Translations under genes and position numbers: made by a program
The notes under the pieces: generated by a model
Databases searched by the model: none
Seen by the model: only the letters and a program-made list of their open reading frames with translations
Told to the model about the DNA's origin: nothing
Assembly (NCBI RefSeq): GCF_963676685.1
Contig: NC_092347.1
Location: forward strand, 88,414,592-88,478,591
Origin: Mytilus edulis
Lineage: Eukaryota > Mollusca > Bivalvia > Mytilida > Mytilidae
Direction of reading: 5' to 3'
Length of the DNA: 64,000 nucleotides
In this document: positions 1 through 12,911 of the stretch, piece by piece
How positions within the stretch are numbered: position 1 is the stretch's first letter
Layout: every line of letters begins with the position of its first letter

Positions 1-777
1 ATAATATCAAGTTTCATTAAGTTCAAAGCTATTTGAAATTTTTTTACTTTTTTGCAGTTTCCATGGCAACGGTGGCCATTTTGGAAATTCCAAAGTCAAA
101 AGTCTCATCCAGACTTGCCAGTCAACAATCATATTAAGTTTCATCAAATTTGGAGCATTTTGAATTTTTTGAAATATTTGATCCTGTATCCATGGTAACA
201 GAGTAGTTCCAATGATTGTCAAAATCATTCAAAACCTGTATATAGTAGAGAACTATATTGTATAAAAATTTGATGATTCTATGTTCAAGCATACCAAAAT
301 TATTTACCAAACCCTGAAGTTTTTAGAGCATTTTGACACTTATGCACTGTTTCCATGGTAACGGCAGAGATTTTGGAAATTCCAATGCCAAATTCTGCAT
401 CTACCAAAGTTGCTCATCGTTATGCTAAAGTTTAAAAAAATTTGGAGCATTTTCATATTTTTGAAATTTTTGGTGTAGTTTCCATGGCAACATAGTAGTT
501 CCAATGATTGCCAAAATCATCCAAAACCAGTATATGCCCGGCACCTACATTGTATCAAAATATAATGATTCTAAGTCAAAGCATTTCCAAATAATTCATC
601 AAAACCAAAAACTGGAATTTTCCATTATTTTTCGGTTTCCATGGTGATGGCAGCCATTTTTTAGTTCCAAAGTTGCACTGCAACTGGACAGTCAGGGTTC
701 CTTGTTATAGTGCACCATCATTCAGATTGGTTCCTTTGGCTCTAAGAAAACTGCCGGATAAAATTAGGTGGAAGAAA

Positions 778-808
<31 letters not shown>

Positions 809-874
809 GGGAAAAAGAAACAGAGGAAAAGCAATATGTCACCCGACTTTGTCGATCGGGTGACATAATAAGAA
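1..874 (+). repeat. Array module 0 (5' end outside window)
   Basis: Five X-box core repeats, then an uninterrupted end: a GTGGAAG motif, an (AAT)n run, an A/G-rich spacer and a hairpin at 836-866 with arms ATGTCACCCGA/TCGGGTGACAT and a TTTG loop variant. It shows what an intact 3' end looks like. Confidence 0.75.
781..808 (+). repeat. (AAT)n microsatellite before the module 0 hairpin
   Basis: About nine AAT triplets. Shorter versions of the same tract occur at the end of most modules, and several modules begin inside such a tract, so it looks like the preferred insertion point. Confidence 0.9.
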
Positions 875-1538
875 CTAGAATTGCCATTGCAAGCAATAGC
901 GGATGTCACCCTGGTTCCCCAATTGCCACTAAACAGCAGCCATTTTGATTTTTTTTTCATCAGTGAATGTAGATATATGCATTGCAAAAGATCTTTTTGA
1001 CGGTTTTCATAGCGTTATGTACGTTTTTCAATTTTCAACAATTGTGCTGTTTCCATGGTAACGGTCGCCATTTTAAAAATTCCAAAGTCAAACTACTGCT
1101 GTATATTCTTCTCCCCATAATAATATACAATTATATGACATTTGATGTCTGTAGAACTCTTTTAACACTTATGTTCTGGAATGTTCCATGAAAAATTCAC
1201 CCCCCTCAAATTATATCTAGAGACCCCCCAGTTGAAAAAAAAATGTACCATGTTGAAGTGTGCATGAGTCTCTTTATATCATAGAAGTTTCATATACATT
1301 GGAACACATTTCTATTTTTCACATTTTTGCTGTTTCCATGGCAATGGCAGCCATTTTTTTAATTCCAAAGTAAGGTGCAAAACTACACATGGTGATTAAC
1401 ATTATGTTATAGTTCCATCAACATTGGTCCATTCAGTTTCGAGAACTAAGCTGGACAAAAAGTGCGGAATAAGAATAATAAGAAAAAAAGAATCGTACAA
1501 TAACAATATGTCACCCGACCTCCGTCAGGGTGACATAA
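875..1538 (+). repeat. Array module 1 (start type S1, end type H2)
   Basis: Starts with CTAGAATTGCC and the small hairpin ATTGC/GCAAT, followed by GGATGTCACCCT. It ends in the hairpin at 1508-1536, whose right arm AGGGTGACAT is the inverse of the start motif. Contains the C-rich block TTCACCCCCCTC seen in several modules. Confidence 0.75.
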
Positions 1539-2429
1539 CTAGATTTGTAATTGCTAGCAATAACGGATGGCACCCTCGTCCCCCTATTGCCAGGCGAGCG
1601 GCAGCCATTTTGAAAATTTCAAAGTCAAAGAGTGCATCTACACATGCAAGTCATCATTCTTGCAAAATTTCATTAAGTTTGAAGCATTTTGAAAATTTTG
1701 ATATTTTTGCTGTTTCCATGGTTACGGCGGCCATTTTGGAAATTCCAACTTCAAAATGGAACTCCGCACATGTCAGTCACTATTCCTGTAAAGTTTCATC
1801 CAGTTTGCAGCACTTAATTTTTTTTGGAAATTTTGAACATTTGTGCTGCAACCATGGTTACAGTAGATAATTCCAAAATTCTAAAAGCGTACGTCTCATT
1901 GCCACATGTCATGTTATATATCAATACAGTTTCATTTACTTTGGTGCACTACTTTCTGAGAAAATGCTGATTTTATGCATTTTTCCATAGGGTCAATGCA
2001 AAACTGGGCCCCAGTTTCCATGACAACGGTGGCCATTTTGAACTATCCAAATATTGTCTTGACATCTTGGCATACTGGAGAACATTTTCATAAAGTTTCA
2101 TCCAGCTGGATCTTATAACGAAAGAGTTAGAATTTTTGATATTTTAGCTGTTTCCATGGTAATGGCAGCCATTTTGAAAATTCCAAAGTCAAACTGGAAA
2201 TCAGGAGATGCCAGTTAACATTTCTGTGGAGTTTCTTCCAGTTTGGAACACTTTGATTTTTTTCGCATTTGTGATGTTTCCATGGAAACGGCAGCCATCT
2301 TTTACCATTCCATAGCAAGGTGCACAACTTCAAATGGGGTTCCTCATTATAGTTGAGTTCCATAAACATTGGTCCGTTCAATTCCGAGAACTCGCGCGGA
2401 CAAAATGTGTGGAAGAAAAATAAAAATAA
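1539..2429 (+). repeat. Array module 2 (start type S2, no adjacent end)
   Basis: Starts with CTAGATTTG and GGATGGCACCCT (S2). It breaks off in the A-rich tract after the GTGTGGAAG motif with no hairpin, exactly where the next module starts, as expected if the next module inserted here. Confidence 0.7.
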
Positions 2430-3493
2430 CAAGTAATCCTGTGTTAGGATGCTAACACAAAAGTCACCAAAACGGATCCCACATCATTGTTCTGCGGTAT
2501 CATTGATGCCAAATAAGGTGTGTGTAAAGTTTCAATCAATAAGCAGATTTTTTTTTGGACATTTTTGCTGTTTCCATGGTAACGTCGGCCATTTTGAAAT
2601 TCCAAACTCAAAAGTAAAGTCTACCGAAGTTAGGCAACATTTGTTATAAGTTTCATTAAATTTGAAGCATTTTGATTTTTTTCATTTTTTTCCTGTTTCC
2701 ATGGTAACGGCGGCCATTTTGAAAATTCCAAACTCAAAAATCAATTCTACACAAGTTAGTCAACATTAGTTTTAAGTTTCATTAAATTTGAAGCATTTTG
2801 ATGTTTTTCTTATTTTTGCTGTTTCCATGGTTACGGCGGCCATTTTGAAAATTCCAAACTCAAAAATCAATTCTACACAAGTAAGTCAACATTAGTTTTA
2901 AGTTTCATTAAATTTGAAGCATTTTGATGTTTTTCTTATTTTTGCTGTTTCCATGGTTACAGCGGCCATTTTGAAAATTCCAAAGTGTCACTTCTGCTGC
3001 AAATTGTTAACTCCATAATTATATACCATCATATACCATGAAATGTCTCTAGAACAAATTTAACATTGATGTTCTAGAATATTCCATGAAAATTCACCCC
3101 CCTAAAATTATGCCATGGAGACCCCCTACTGAAATAAAATTAGCGCCAAGTTGAAGCAGACATATGTCTCTAAATATTCATAAGAGAATATATAATTCCA
3201 TCTACTCTACATACATCAGAAAATTTAGGAAATGTAAAAAAAATTTGACCCCACCCATCTTTGAGCCCCCCTAATTATGCCAAGATGACACCCTGGTATC
3301 ATGGACATTGGGTTCTGCATCCCCCATGATGCAGACCCTTACCCAGAAAAAATATAAAATTTCCATCCTCTACTCCTTCCAAGAAAATGGTAGGACCGTT
3401 TAAGGGGTTAGAAAAAGAAAAATAAGAATAATAATAATAATAAGAAACCGAACAAAAACATAAAGTCCCCAAAACTCCGTTTTGGTGACTTAA
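2430..3493 (+). repeat. Array module 3 (start type S3, end type H4)
   Basis: Starts with CAAGTAATCC and the hairpin GTGTTAG/CTAACAC (2441-2458), then AAGTCACCAAAACGGA. It ends with the hairpin at 3463-3491, whose right arm TCCGTTTTGGTGACTT is the exact 16-bp inverse of that start motif. Three core repeats at 2574-2952 are only 124-127 bp apart and nearly identical. Confidence 0.8.
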
Positions 3494-4008
3494 CTAGAAT
3501 TGCCATTGCGAGCAATAGCGGATGTCACCCTGGTCCACCAATTGCCACTAAGTGGCAGCCATTTCGAAATTTAATAACATTGAATTGACATATATACTTC
3601 ACAATACTTCAATCTGCAAATTTTCAGAAAGATTAAAGCATTTTGAAATTTTTCATATTTGAACTGTTTTTATGGCAATGGCGGCCATTTTGAAAATTCC
3701 AAAGATGGATGGCATGTCTTCACATGCCAAGTAACATTTCCCCAAAGTTTCATTCATTTTGGAAGACTTTCCGATTTTTCACATTCTTTCTGTTTCCATG
3801 ACAACGGAAGCCATCTTGGAAGTGCCACCCCCCGATTGCACATCTACACATAGGGGTTAACATTATGTTAGAGTTCTATCATCATTGGTCCATACAATTC
3901 CGAGAAATAGTCTGGACAAAAAAGTGTGGAATAATAAGAAAGATTATGAATAAAAAAAAGAATCGTACAATAACAATATGTCACCCGACCTCCGTCAGGG
4001 TGACATAA
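3494..4008 (+). repeat. Array module 4 (S1 start, H2 end)
   Basis: A short module of two core repeats. CTAG start at 3494 with GGATGTCACCCT, and hairpin end at 3978-4006. Confidence 0.75.
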
Positions 4009-4892
4009 CAAGTAATCCTGTGTTAGGATGCTAACACAAAAGTCACCAAAACGGACCCCACATCATTGTTCTGCGGTATCATTGATGCCAAATAATGTGT
4101 GTGTAAAGTTTAATTCAATATGAAGAATTACATTTTTTTTGACATTTTTGCTGTCTCCATGGCAACGGCGGCCATTTTGAAAATTTCAAACTCAAAATTA
4201 AAGTCGACACAAGTTAGGCAACATTTGTTATAAGTTTCATTAAATTTGAAGCATTTTGATTTTTTTAATATTTTTGCTGTTTCCTTGGTAACGGCGGCCA
4301 TTTTGAAAATTCCAAACTCAAATGTCAATTCTACACAAGTTAGTCAACATTAATTATCAGTTTCATTAAATTTGAAGCATTTTGAAGTTTTTCATATTTT
4401 TGCTGTTTCCATGGTAACGGCGGCCATTTTGAATATTCCAAAGACAAAGTGCTGCTGCAAATTGTTCTCTCCATAATTATATACCATCATATACTATTAA
4501 ATGTGTCTAGAATAAATTTAACTTTGATGTTCTGGAATGTTCCATGAAAATTCACCCCCCTAAAATTATGCCAGGAGACCCCCTACTGAAATAAAAAAAA
4601 GTTCCATGTTGAAGCAGACATGTGTCTCTTAATATTCATAGAAGTAATCATTATTCCATCTACTCTACATACAGTAGGAAATTTAAGAAATGTAAAAAAA
4701 AATTGACCCCACCCATCTTTGAGCCCCCCTAATTATGCCAAGATGACACCCTGGTATCACGGACATTGGGTTCTGCAACCCCCATGATGCAGACCCATAC
4801 CCAGAAAAAATATAAAGTTTCCATCCTCTACTGCTTCCCAAAAAATGGTAGGACAGTTTAAGGGGTCAGAAAGAGAAGAATAAGAATAATAA
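4009..4892 (+). repeat. Array module 5 (S3 start, no adjacent end)
   Basis: Same start as module 3. Contains core repeats at about 4156, 4280 and 4407, then a long C-rich tail. It stops in an AATAAT tract with no hairpin where module 6 starts. Confidence 0.7.
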
Positions 4893-5398
4893 CTAGAATT
4901 GCCATTGCAAGCAATAGCGGATGTCACCCTGGTCCCCCAATTGCCACTAAGTGGCAGCCATTTGGATTTTTTTAACATTGAATGACATATTTACTTAACA
5001 ACACATCATTCTGCTAATTTTCTGGAAGTTTTAAGCATTTTGAAAATTTTAACATTTTTACTGTTTCCATGGCAACAGCGGCCATTTTGGAAATTCCAAA
5101 GATGGATGGCAGATCCTCACATGCCAAAGAACATTTTCACAAAGTTCCATTCAATTTTAGAGACTTTCCGATTTTTCACATTCTTTCTGTTTCCATGACA
5201 ACGGCAGCCATGTTGGATATGCCAACACTCGACTGCACTTCTTCACATGGCCATTAACATTTTGGTATAGTTCCATAACAATTGGTCCATCCTATTCTGA
5301 GAAATAGTCTGGACAAAAAAGTGTGGAATAATAATAATAAAAAAAAGAATCGTACAATAACAATATGTCACCCGACCTCCGTCAGGGTGACATAATAA
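4893..5398 (+). repeat. Array module 6 (S1 start, H2 end)
   Basis: Similar in layout to module 4. CTAG start at 4893, two core repeats, hairpin end at 5365-5393. Confidence 0.75.
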
Positions 5399-6288
5399 CA
5401 AGTAATCCTGTGTTAGGATGCTAACACAAAAGTCACCAAAACGGACCCCAAATCATTGTTTTACGGTATCCATGATGCCACATAACCTGTGTGTAAAGTT
5501 TGATTAAATTTAAAGGATTTTGATTTTTTTCACATTTTTGCCGTTTCCATGGTTACGGCGGCCATTTTGGAAATTTTAAAGTCAAAAGTAATGTCTACAT
5601 ATGGCAGGCAACATTTGTTTTAAGTTTCATCAATTTTGAAGCTTTTTGAAAATTTTCACATTTTTGGAGTTTCCATGGCAACGGCGGCCATTTTGGAAAT
5701 TTCGAACTAAAAAGTGAAGTCTACATTAGCTTCACAACATATGTTATAAGTTTCATTTAATTTGAAGCATTTTGATGTTTTTCTTATTTTTGCTGTTTCC
5801 ATGGTTACGGCGGCCATTTTGAAAATTCCAAAGTGTCACTTCTGCTGCAAATTGTTCACTCCATAATTATATACCATCATATACCATGAAATGTCTCTAG
5901 AACAAATTTAACATTGATGTTCTAGAATATTCCATGAAAATTCACCCCCCTCAAATTATGCCATGGAGACCCCCTACTGAAATAAAATTAGTGCCAAGTT
6001 GAAGCAGACATGTGTCTCTAAATATTCATAAGAGAATATATAATTCCATCTACTCTCCATACAGTGGAAAATTTAGAAAATGTAAAAAAAAATTAACCCC
6101 ACCCATCTTTGAGCCCCCCTAATTATGCCAAGATGACACCCTGGTATCATGGACATTGGGTTCTGCACCCCCCATGATGCAGACCCTTACCCAGAAAAAA
6201 TATAAAATTTCCATCCTCTACTCCTTCCAAGAAAATGGTAGGACCGTTTTAGGGGTTAGAAAAAGAAAAATAAGAATAATAATAATAA
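5399..6288 (+). repeat. Array module 7 (S3 start, no adjacent end)
   Basis: Start as in modules 3 and 5, with cores at about 5545, 5673 and 5797. Interrupted in an AATAATAAT tract by the next CTAG start. An H4 hairpin fitting this start is found further on at 8221-8249. Confidence 0.7.
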
Positions 6289-7326
6289 CTAGAATTGCCA
6301 TTGCAAGCAATAGCGGATGTCACCCTTCCCCTCATTGCCACTAAGCGGCACCCATTTTAAAACAACTTAACAGTGAATGCAGATCTATGAATTGCGATAT
6401 ATCTTTCTGTAAATTTTCAATACAATAACAGCATTGTCAAAAGTTTCACATTTCTGCTGTTTCCATGGCAACGGCAGCCATTTTGAAAATTCCGAAGTCA
6501 AAAGTCTCATCTATACATGCCAGTAAACAATAATATTAAGTTTCATTAAGTTTGGAGCATTTTGAAAATATTTGACATTTCTGCAGTTTCCATGGCAACG
6601 GTAGCCATTTTGGAAATTCCAACTTCAAAAGTCTCATGCAGACTAGACAGTCAACAAATATATTAAGTTTCATCAAGTTTGAAGCATTTTGAAGTTTTTG
6701 AAATTTTTGACATTTTGGCTGGTTTCTATGGTAACACAGACCATTCCAAATTTTTAATGGCAGATACTCCATTGGTACATGGAAGGGAACATACCATCAG
6801 AGTTTCAATGAATTTGACCTACCATTTTAAGGAAGTAAATGCCACTTTTAAGGTTTTTTAAAGCGTTTTGACCATTTTTGCCTTGTTTCCATGGTAACAC
6901 AAGACATTTTCAAAATTCCAACGCCAAATTGCACATCTACCAATGTTGCTCATCGTTCCTGTGAAGTTTCATTAAATTTGGAGCATTTTGATATTTTGGA
7001 AATTTTTGGTGTAGTATCCATGGCAACATAGTAGTTCCAATGAATGCCAAAAATCATCCAGAACAAGTATATAGTGGGCACCTACATTGTATCAAAATAT
7101 AATGATTCTAAGTCTAAGCATCTCCAAATAATTCCCTAAAACCAAAAAGTGGAATTTTTCACAATTTTTCCGTTTCCATGGTAACGGCAGCCATTTTTAA
7201 TGGTCCTATGACCTACTGCAACCCGAAATTTTGTGTTCCTCATTATAGTTGACTATCACTAAGATTGGTTCCATAGCCTTCAAAAAATCTGCCGGACAAA
7301 AATCATTGGAAGAATAAGAATAATAA
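6289..7326 (+). repeat. Array module 8 (S1 start, no adjacent end)
   Basis: CTAG start at 6289 with GGATGTCACCCT, and six core repeats. Ends in AATAATAA without a hairpin. Cores here include T-variant sites such as CTATGGTAAC. Confidence 0.7.
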
Positions 7327-8251
7327 CTAAAGTCAAAAGTCTCATCTATACATGCCAGTTAACAATAATATTAAGTTTCATTAAGTTTGAAGCATTTTGA
7401 AAATATTTGACATTTCTGCAGTTTCCATGGCAACGGTGGCCATTTTGGATATTCCAACTTCAAAAGTCAACAAATATAGTATGTTTCATCAATTTTGGAG
7501 CATTTTGAAATTTTTGACATTTTGGCTGGTTTCTATGGTAACAGATACCATTCCAAATTTCTAATGGCAGATACCACATTGGTACATGGGAGGGAACATA
7601 CCATCAAAGTTTCAATGGATTTGACCTACCATTTTAAGAAAGTAAATGCCACTTTAAGGTTTTTGAAGCATTTTCACCATTTTTGACTTGTTTCCATGGT
7701 AACTGCAGACATTTTGGAAATTCCAACGCCAGATTCCACATCTACCAAAGTTGCTCATCGTTACAATGAAGTTTCAAGAAATTTGGAGCATTTTGATATT
7801 TTTGAAATTTTTGGTGCAGTTTCCATGGCAACATAGTAGTTCCAATGATTGCCAAAATCATCCAAAACCAGTATATGGCTGGCACCTACATTGTATCAAA
7901 ATATGATGATTCTGAGTTTAAGAATCTCCAAATTATTCACCAAAACCAAAAACTGGAATTTTTCACAATTATTCTGTTTCCATGGAAACGGCAGCCATTT
8001 TTTATGGTCTTAGACCCACCTGCACCCCGAAATTTTTTGTTCCATCTTATAGTGAACTATCATTAAGATTGGTTCCATTTCACTCCAAAAAACATGCCGG
8101 ACAAAATAGGTGGAAGTATAATAATAATAATAATAATACAGAAAAAGAAACAGAGGAAAAGCAATATGTCACCCGACATTGTCGATCGGGTGACATAATA
8201 AGAAACAGAACAAAAACATAAAGTCCCCAAAACTCCGTTTTGGTGACTTAA
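7327..8251 (+). repeat. Array module 9 (5'-truncated, two stacked ends H1 and H4)
   Basis: Begins with CTAA and jumps directly into sequence found about 205 bp inside module 8, so the normal start is missing. It ends with two hairpins in a row, H1 at 8166-8196 and H4 at 8221-8249. The second end belongs to a different start type. Confidence 0.7.
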
Positions 8252-9013
8252 CTAGATTTGTAATTGCTAGCAATAACGGATGGCACCCTTCCCCCATTGC
8301 CAGGTGAGCGGCAGCCATTTTGAAAAATCCAAAGTCAAAGATAACATATACACATGCTAATTAACATTTTTGTAAAGTTTCGTCAATTTTGGAGCATTTT
8401 GAAATTTTTGAGATTTTTGCTATTTCCATGGTAACGGGTACCATTTCCAAAATTTCAAAGACAGGTGCCACTTTGGGACATGCCATTTAACATATTCATT
8501 AAGTTGTAGAAGGTTTAATCCAATATTCTTGCAGGAAATGCAGCTTCAATATGTTTTCTCATAGGGCCAATGTTAAACTTTCGCCCTGTTTCCATGACAA
8601 TGGCGGCCATTTTGGAATTTCCTAATATTGTCACAACATCTAGGCATACCAAGGAACATTACCATAAAATTTCATCCAGCTAGGTCTTATAATAAAAGAT
8701 TTAGAAATTGCATTTTTTTTCACATTTTATCAGTTTCCATGGCAACGGCAGCCATCTTGATGATGCCATGCCCCGATTGCACAATTTCATATAGTGGTCT
8801 ACATTATGGTATAGTTCCATCAATATTGTTCAAGCCAATTCCGAGAAATAGCATGGACAAAATGTGTGGAAGAATAAATAAAATAATAATAAGAAAAAAA
8901 GAAACGTAGAATAACAATATGTCACCCAAACTCCGTTTAGGGTGCCATAATAAGAAAAAAAAGAAACGTAGAATAACAATATGTCACCCCAACATCCGTT
9001 GAGGGTGCCATAA
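8252..9013 (+). repeat. Array module 10 (S2 start, two H3 ends)
   Basis: S2 start with GGATGGCACCCT. Ends with two hairpins at 8919-8948 and 8981-9011, both with the right arm AGGGTGCCAT. That arm carries the same T-to-G change as the S2 start, so start and end covary. Confidence 0.75.
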
Positions 9014-9802
9014 CTAGAATTGCCATTGCAAGCAATAGCGGATGTCACCCTGGTTCCCCAATTGCCACTAAACGGTAGCCATTTCGAAATGTTCCATCAG
9101 TAAATACAGATATATCCATGACAAAAGATCTTTCTGTCAGTTTTCATAGCTTTATGTACGTTTTTCTGTTTTCAACAATTGTGCCGTTTCCATGGCAACG
9201 GCGGCCATTTTGAAAATTCCAAACTCACAACTCAAGTCTACATTAGCTAGGCAACATTTGTTTGAAGTTTCATTAAATTTGAAGCATTTGGGAGTTTTTC
9301 ATATTTTTGCTGTTTCCATGGCGACGGCGGCCATTTTGAAAATTCCAAAGTCTAACTTCTGCTGCAAATTGTTCTCTCCATAATTATATACCATCATATA
9401 CCATTTAATGTCTCAAGAATAAATTTAACAGTTATGTTCTGGAATGTTCCATGAAAAATTCACCCCCCTCAAATTATGTCTAGAGACCCCCCCAGTTGAA
9501 AAAAAAATGTACCATGTTGAAGTGTGCATGAGTCTCTTAATATCATAGAAGTTTCATATAAATTGGAACACATTTCTATTTTTCACATTTTTGCTGTTTC
9601 CATGGCAATGGCAGCCATTTTTTTAATTCCAAAGTCAGATGCAAAACTACACATGGTGATTAACATCATGTTATAGTTCCATCAACATTGGTCCATTTAG
9701 TTCCAAGAACTAAGCTGGACAAAAAGTGCGGAATAAGAATAATAAGAAAAAAAGAATCGTACAATAACAATATGTCACCCGACCTCCGTCAGGGTGACAT
9801 AA
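9014..9802 (+). repeat. Array module 11 (unit A, copy 1)
   Basis: S1 start, three core repeats, the block TTCACCCCCCTC, and the H2 hairpin at 9772-9800. Nearly identical to 11,935-12,720 and 14,798-15,585. The visible differences are a 7-C versus 6-C run near 9,485 and little else. Confidence 0.85.
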
Positions 9803-10839
9803 CTAGATTTGCCATTGCAAGCAATAGCGGATGTCACCCTTCCCCCCATTGCACTAAATTGCAGCCATTTGAATACAATTTAACAGTGAATGCTGATCAA
9901 CGCATTGCAATTTATCTTTCTGTAAATTTTCAGTACATTTTGAGCATTGTCAAAAGTTTCACATTTCTTCTGTTTCCATGGCAACGGCAGCCATTTTGAA
10001 AATTCCAAAATCAAAAGTCTCATCTATACATGCCAGTTAACAATAATATTAAGTTTCATTAAGTTTGGAGCATTTTGAAAATATTTAACATTTCCGCAGT
10101 TTTCATGGCAACGGTGGCCATTTTGGAAATTCCAAGTTCAAAAGTCTCATGTAGACTTGACAGTCAACAAATATAGTAAGTTTCATCAATTTTGGAGCAT
10201 TTTGAAATTTTTGAAATTTTTGACATTTTGGTTGGTTTCTATGGTTACATAGACCATTCCAAATTTCTAATGGCAGATACCACATTGGTACATGGGAGGG
10301 AACATACCATCAGAGTTTCAATGGATTTGACCTACCCTTTTAAGAAAGTAAATGCCACTTTTAGGTGTTTTTGGACCATTCTGACCATTTTTGCATTGTT
10401 TCCATAGAAACGGCAGACATTTTGGAAATTCCAACGCCAAATTCCACATCTACCAAAGTTGCTCATCGTTACTGTGAAGTTTCATTAAATTTGGAGCATT
10501 TCCATATTTTGGAAATTTTTGGTGTAGTATCCATGGCAACATAGCAGTTCAAATGATTGCCAAAATCATCCCAAAACCAGTGTATAGTGGGCACCTACAT
10601 TGTATCAAAATCTAAAGATTTTAAGCATAACCATTCTCAAATAATTGGCCAAACTCTAAAATAATATTTTTTCACCATTTTTCTGTTTCCATGGTGATGG
10701 CAGCCATTTTTTAGTTCCAAAGTCAAAAAGTCTAAAGGAAATTCAGGGTTCCTTGTTATAGTGCACTATCATTCAGATTGGTTCCTTTAGCTCTGAGAAA
10801 GCGGGCGGACAAAATTAGGTGGAAGAAAAATAATAATAA
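9803..10839 (+). repeat. Array module 12 (unit B, copy 1)
   Basis: Starts CTAGATTTGCC with GGATGTCACCCT. 1,037 bp, nearly identical to 13,761-14,797. No hairpin at its end, as it is interrupted in AATAATAA by module 13. The sequence just before the break matches the end of module 0. Confidence 0.85.
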
Positions 10840-11934
10840 CTAGAATTGCCATTGCAAGCAATAGCGGATGTCACCCTTCCCCCCATTGCCACTAAGCGGT
10901 AGCCATTTCAAAACAACTTAACAGTGAATGCAGATCTATGAATTGCGATATATTTTTCTGTAAATTTTCAGTACAATAAGAGCATCGTCAAAAGTTTCAC
11001 ATTTCTGCTGTTTCCATGGCAACGGCAGCCATTTTGAAAATTCCGAAGTCAAAAGTCTCATTTATACATGCCAGTTGACAATACTATTAAGTTTCATTAA
11101 GTTTGGAGCATTTTGAAAATATTGACATTTATGCAGTTTCCATGGCAACGGTGGCCATTTTGGAAATTCCAGCTCCATAAGTCTCATGCAGACTTGACAG
11201 TCAACAATCATATTAAGTTTCATTACCTTTTGAGCATTTTGAAATTTTTGAAATTTTTGACATTTTGGCTGGTTTCTATGGTAACACAGACCATTCCAAA
11301 TTTCTAATGGCAGATTCCACATTGGTACATGGGAGGGAACATACCATAAGAGTTTCAATGGATTTGACCTACCATTTTAAGGAAGTAAATGCCACTTTTT
11401 AAGGTTTTTAAAGCGTTTTGACCATTTTTGCCTTGTTTCCATGGTAACACAAGACATTTTCGAAATTCCAATGCCAAATTCCACATCTACCAAAGTTGCT
11501 CATCGTTATGCTAAAGTTTCAAAAAATTTGGAGCATTTTGATATTTTTGAAATTTTTGGTGTAGTATCCATGGCAACATAGTAGTTCCAATGAATGCCAA
11601 AAATCATCCAAAAGAAGTATATAGTGGGCACCTACATTGTATCAAAATATAATGATTCTGAGTTTAAGCATCTCCAAATTATTCACCAAAACCCAAAAAT
11701 TTAATTTTTCACATTTGTTCCGTTTCCATGGTAACGGCAGCCATTTTTAATGGTCTTATGACCTACTGCAACCCGGAATTTTGTGTTCCTCATTATAGTC
11801 AACTACCATTAAGATTGGTTCCATTGTCTCCAAGAAAACTGCCGGACAAAATCATTGGAAGAATAATAATAATAATAGTAAAGAAACAGAGGAAAAGCAA
11901 TATGTCACCCGACATTGTCGATCGGGTGACATAA
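10840..11934 (+). repeat. Array module 13 (S1 start, H1 end)
   Basis: CTAG start at 10,840, six core repeats, an AAT tract and the H1 hairpin at 11,902-11,932. Related to module 8 but clearly diverged. Confidence 0.75.
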
Positions 11935-12911
11935 CTAGAATTGCCATTGCAAGCAATAGCGGATGTCACCCTGGTTCCCCAATTGCCACTAAACGGTAGC
12001 CATTTCGAAATGTTCCATCAGTAAATACAGATATATCCATGACAAAAGATCTTTCTGTCAGTTTTCATAGCTTTATGTACGTTTTTCTGTTTTCAACAAT
12101 TGTGCCGTTTCCATGGCAACGGCGGCCATTTTGAAAATTCCAAACTCACAACTCAAGTCTACATTAGCTAGGCAACATTTGTTTGAAGTTTCATTAAATT
12201 TGAAGCATTTGGGAGTTTTTCATATTTTTGCTGTTTCCATGGCGACGGCGGCCATTTTGAAAATTCCAAAGTCTAACTTCTGCTGCAAATTGTTCTCTCC
12301 ATAATTATATACCATCATATACCATTTAATGTCTCAAGAATAAATTTAACAGTTATGTTCTGGAATGTTCCATGAAAAATTCACCCCCCTCAAATTATGT
12401 CTAGAGACCCCCCAGTTGAAAAAAAAATGTACCATGTTGAAGTGTGCATGAGTCTCTTAATATCATAGAAGTTTCATATAAATTGGAACACATTTCTATT
12501 TTTCACATTTTTGCTGTTTCCATGGCAATGGCAGCCATTTTTTTAATTCCAAAGTCAGATGCAAAACTACACATGGTGATTAACATCATGTTATAGTTCC
12601 ATCAACATTGGTCCATTTAGTTCCAAGAACTAAGCTGGACAAAAAGTGCGGAATAAGAATAATAAGAAAAAAAGAATCGTACAATAACAATATGTCACCC
12701 GACCTCCGTCAGGGTGACATAAAAAAAAGAAACGTAGAATAACAATATGTCACCCCAACTCCGTTGAGGGTGCCATAATAATAATAGAGAAAAAGAAACA
12801 GAGGAAAAGCAATATGTCACCCGACATTGTCGATCGGGTGACATAATAATAGGGAAAAAGAAACAGAGGAAAAGCAATATGTCACCCGACTTTGTCGATC
12901 GGGTGACATAA
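11935..12911 (+). repeat. Array module 14 (unit A, copy 2) with stack of four ends
   Basis: Unit A body and its own H2 hairpin at 12,692-12,720. Three more hairpins follow with no body between them: H3 at 12,747-12,776, H1 at 12,814-12,844 and H1 at 12,879-12,909. The last has the TTTG loop and the same leader as module 0, whose body end resembles unit B, so it is a good candidate for the displaced end of module 12. Confidence 0.85.

Noticed and set aside
1424..1870. 148-codon open frame in the array (and many 60-120-codon frames on both strands at 1-17,900)
   Set aside because: They run through the repeat cores and hairpins in all frames, copy number follows the repeats, and there is no protein motif or splice context.
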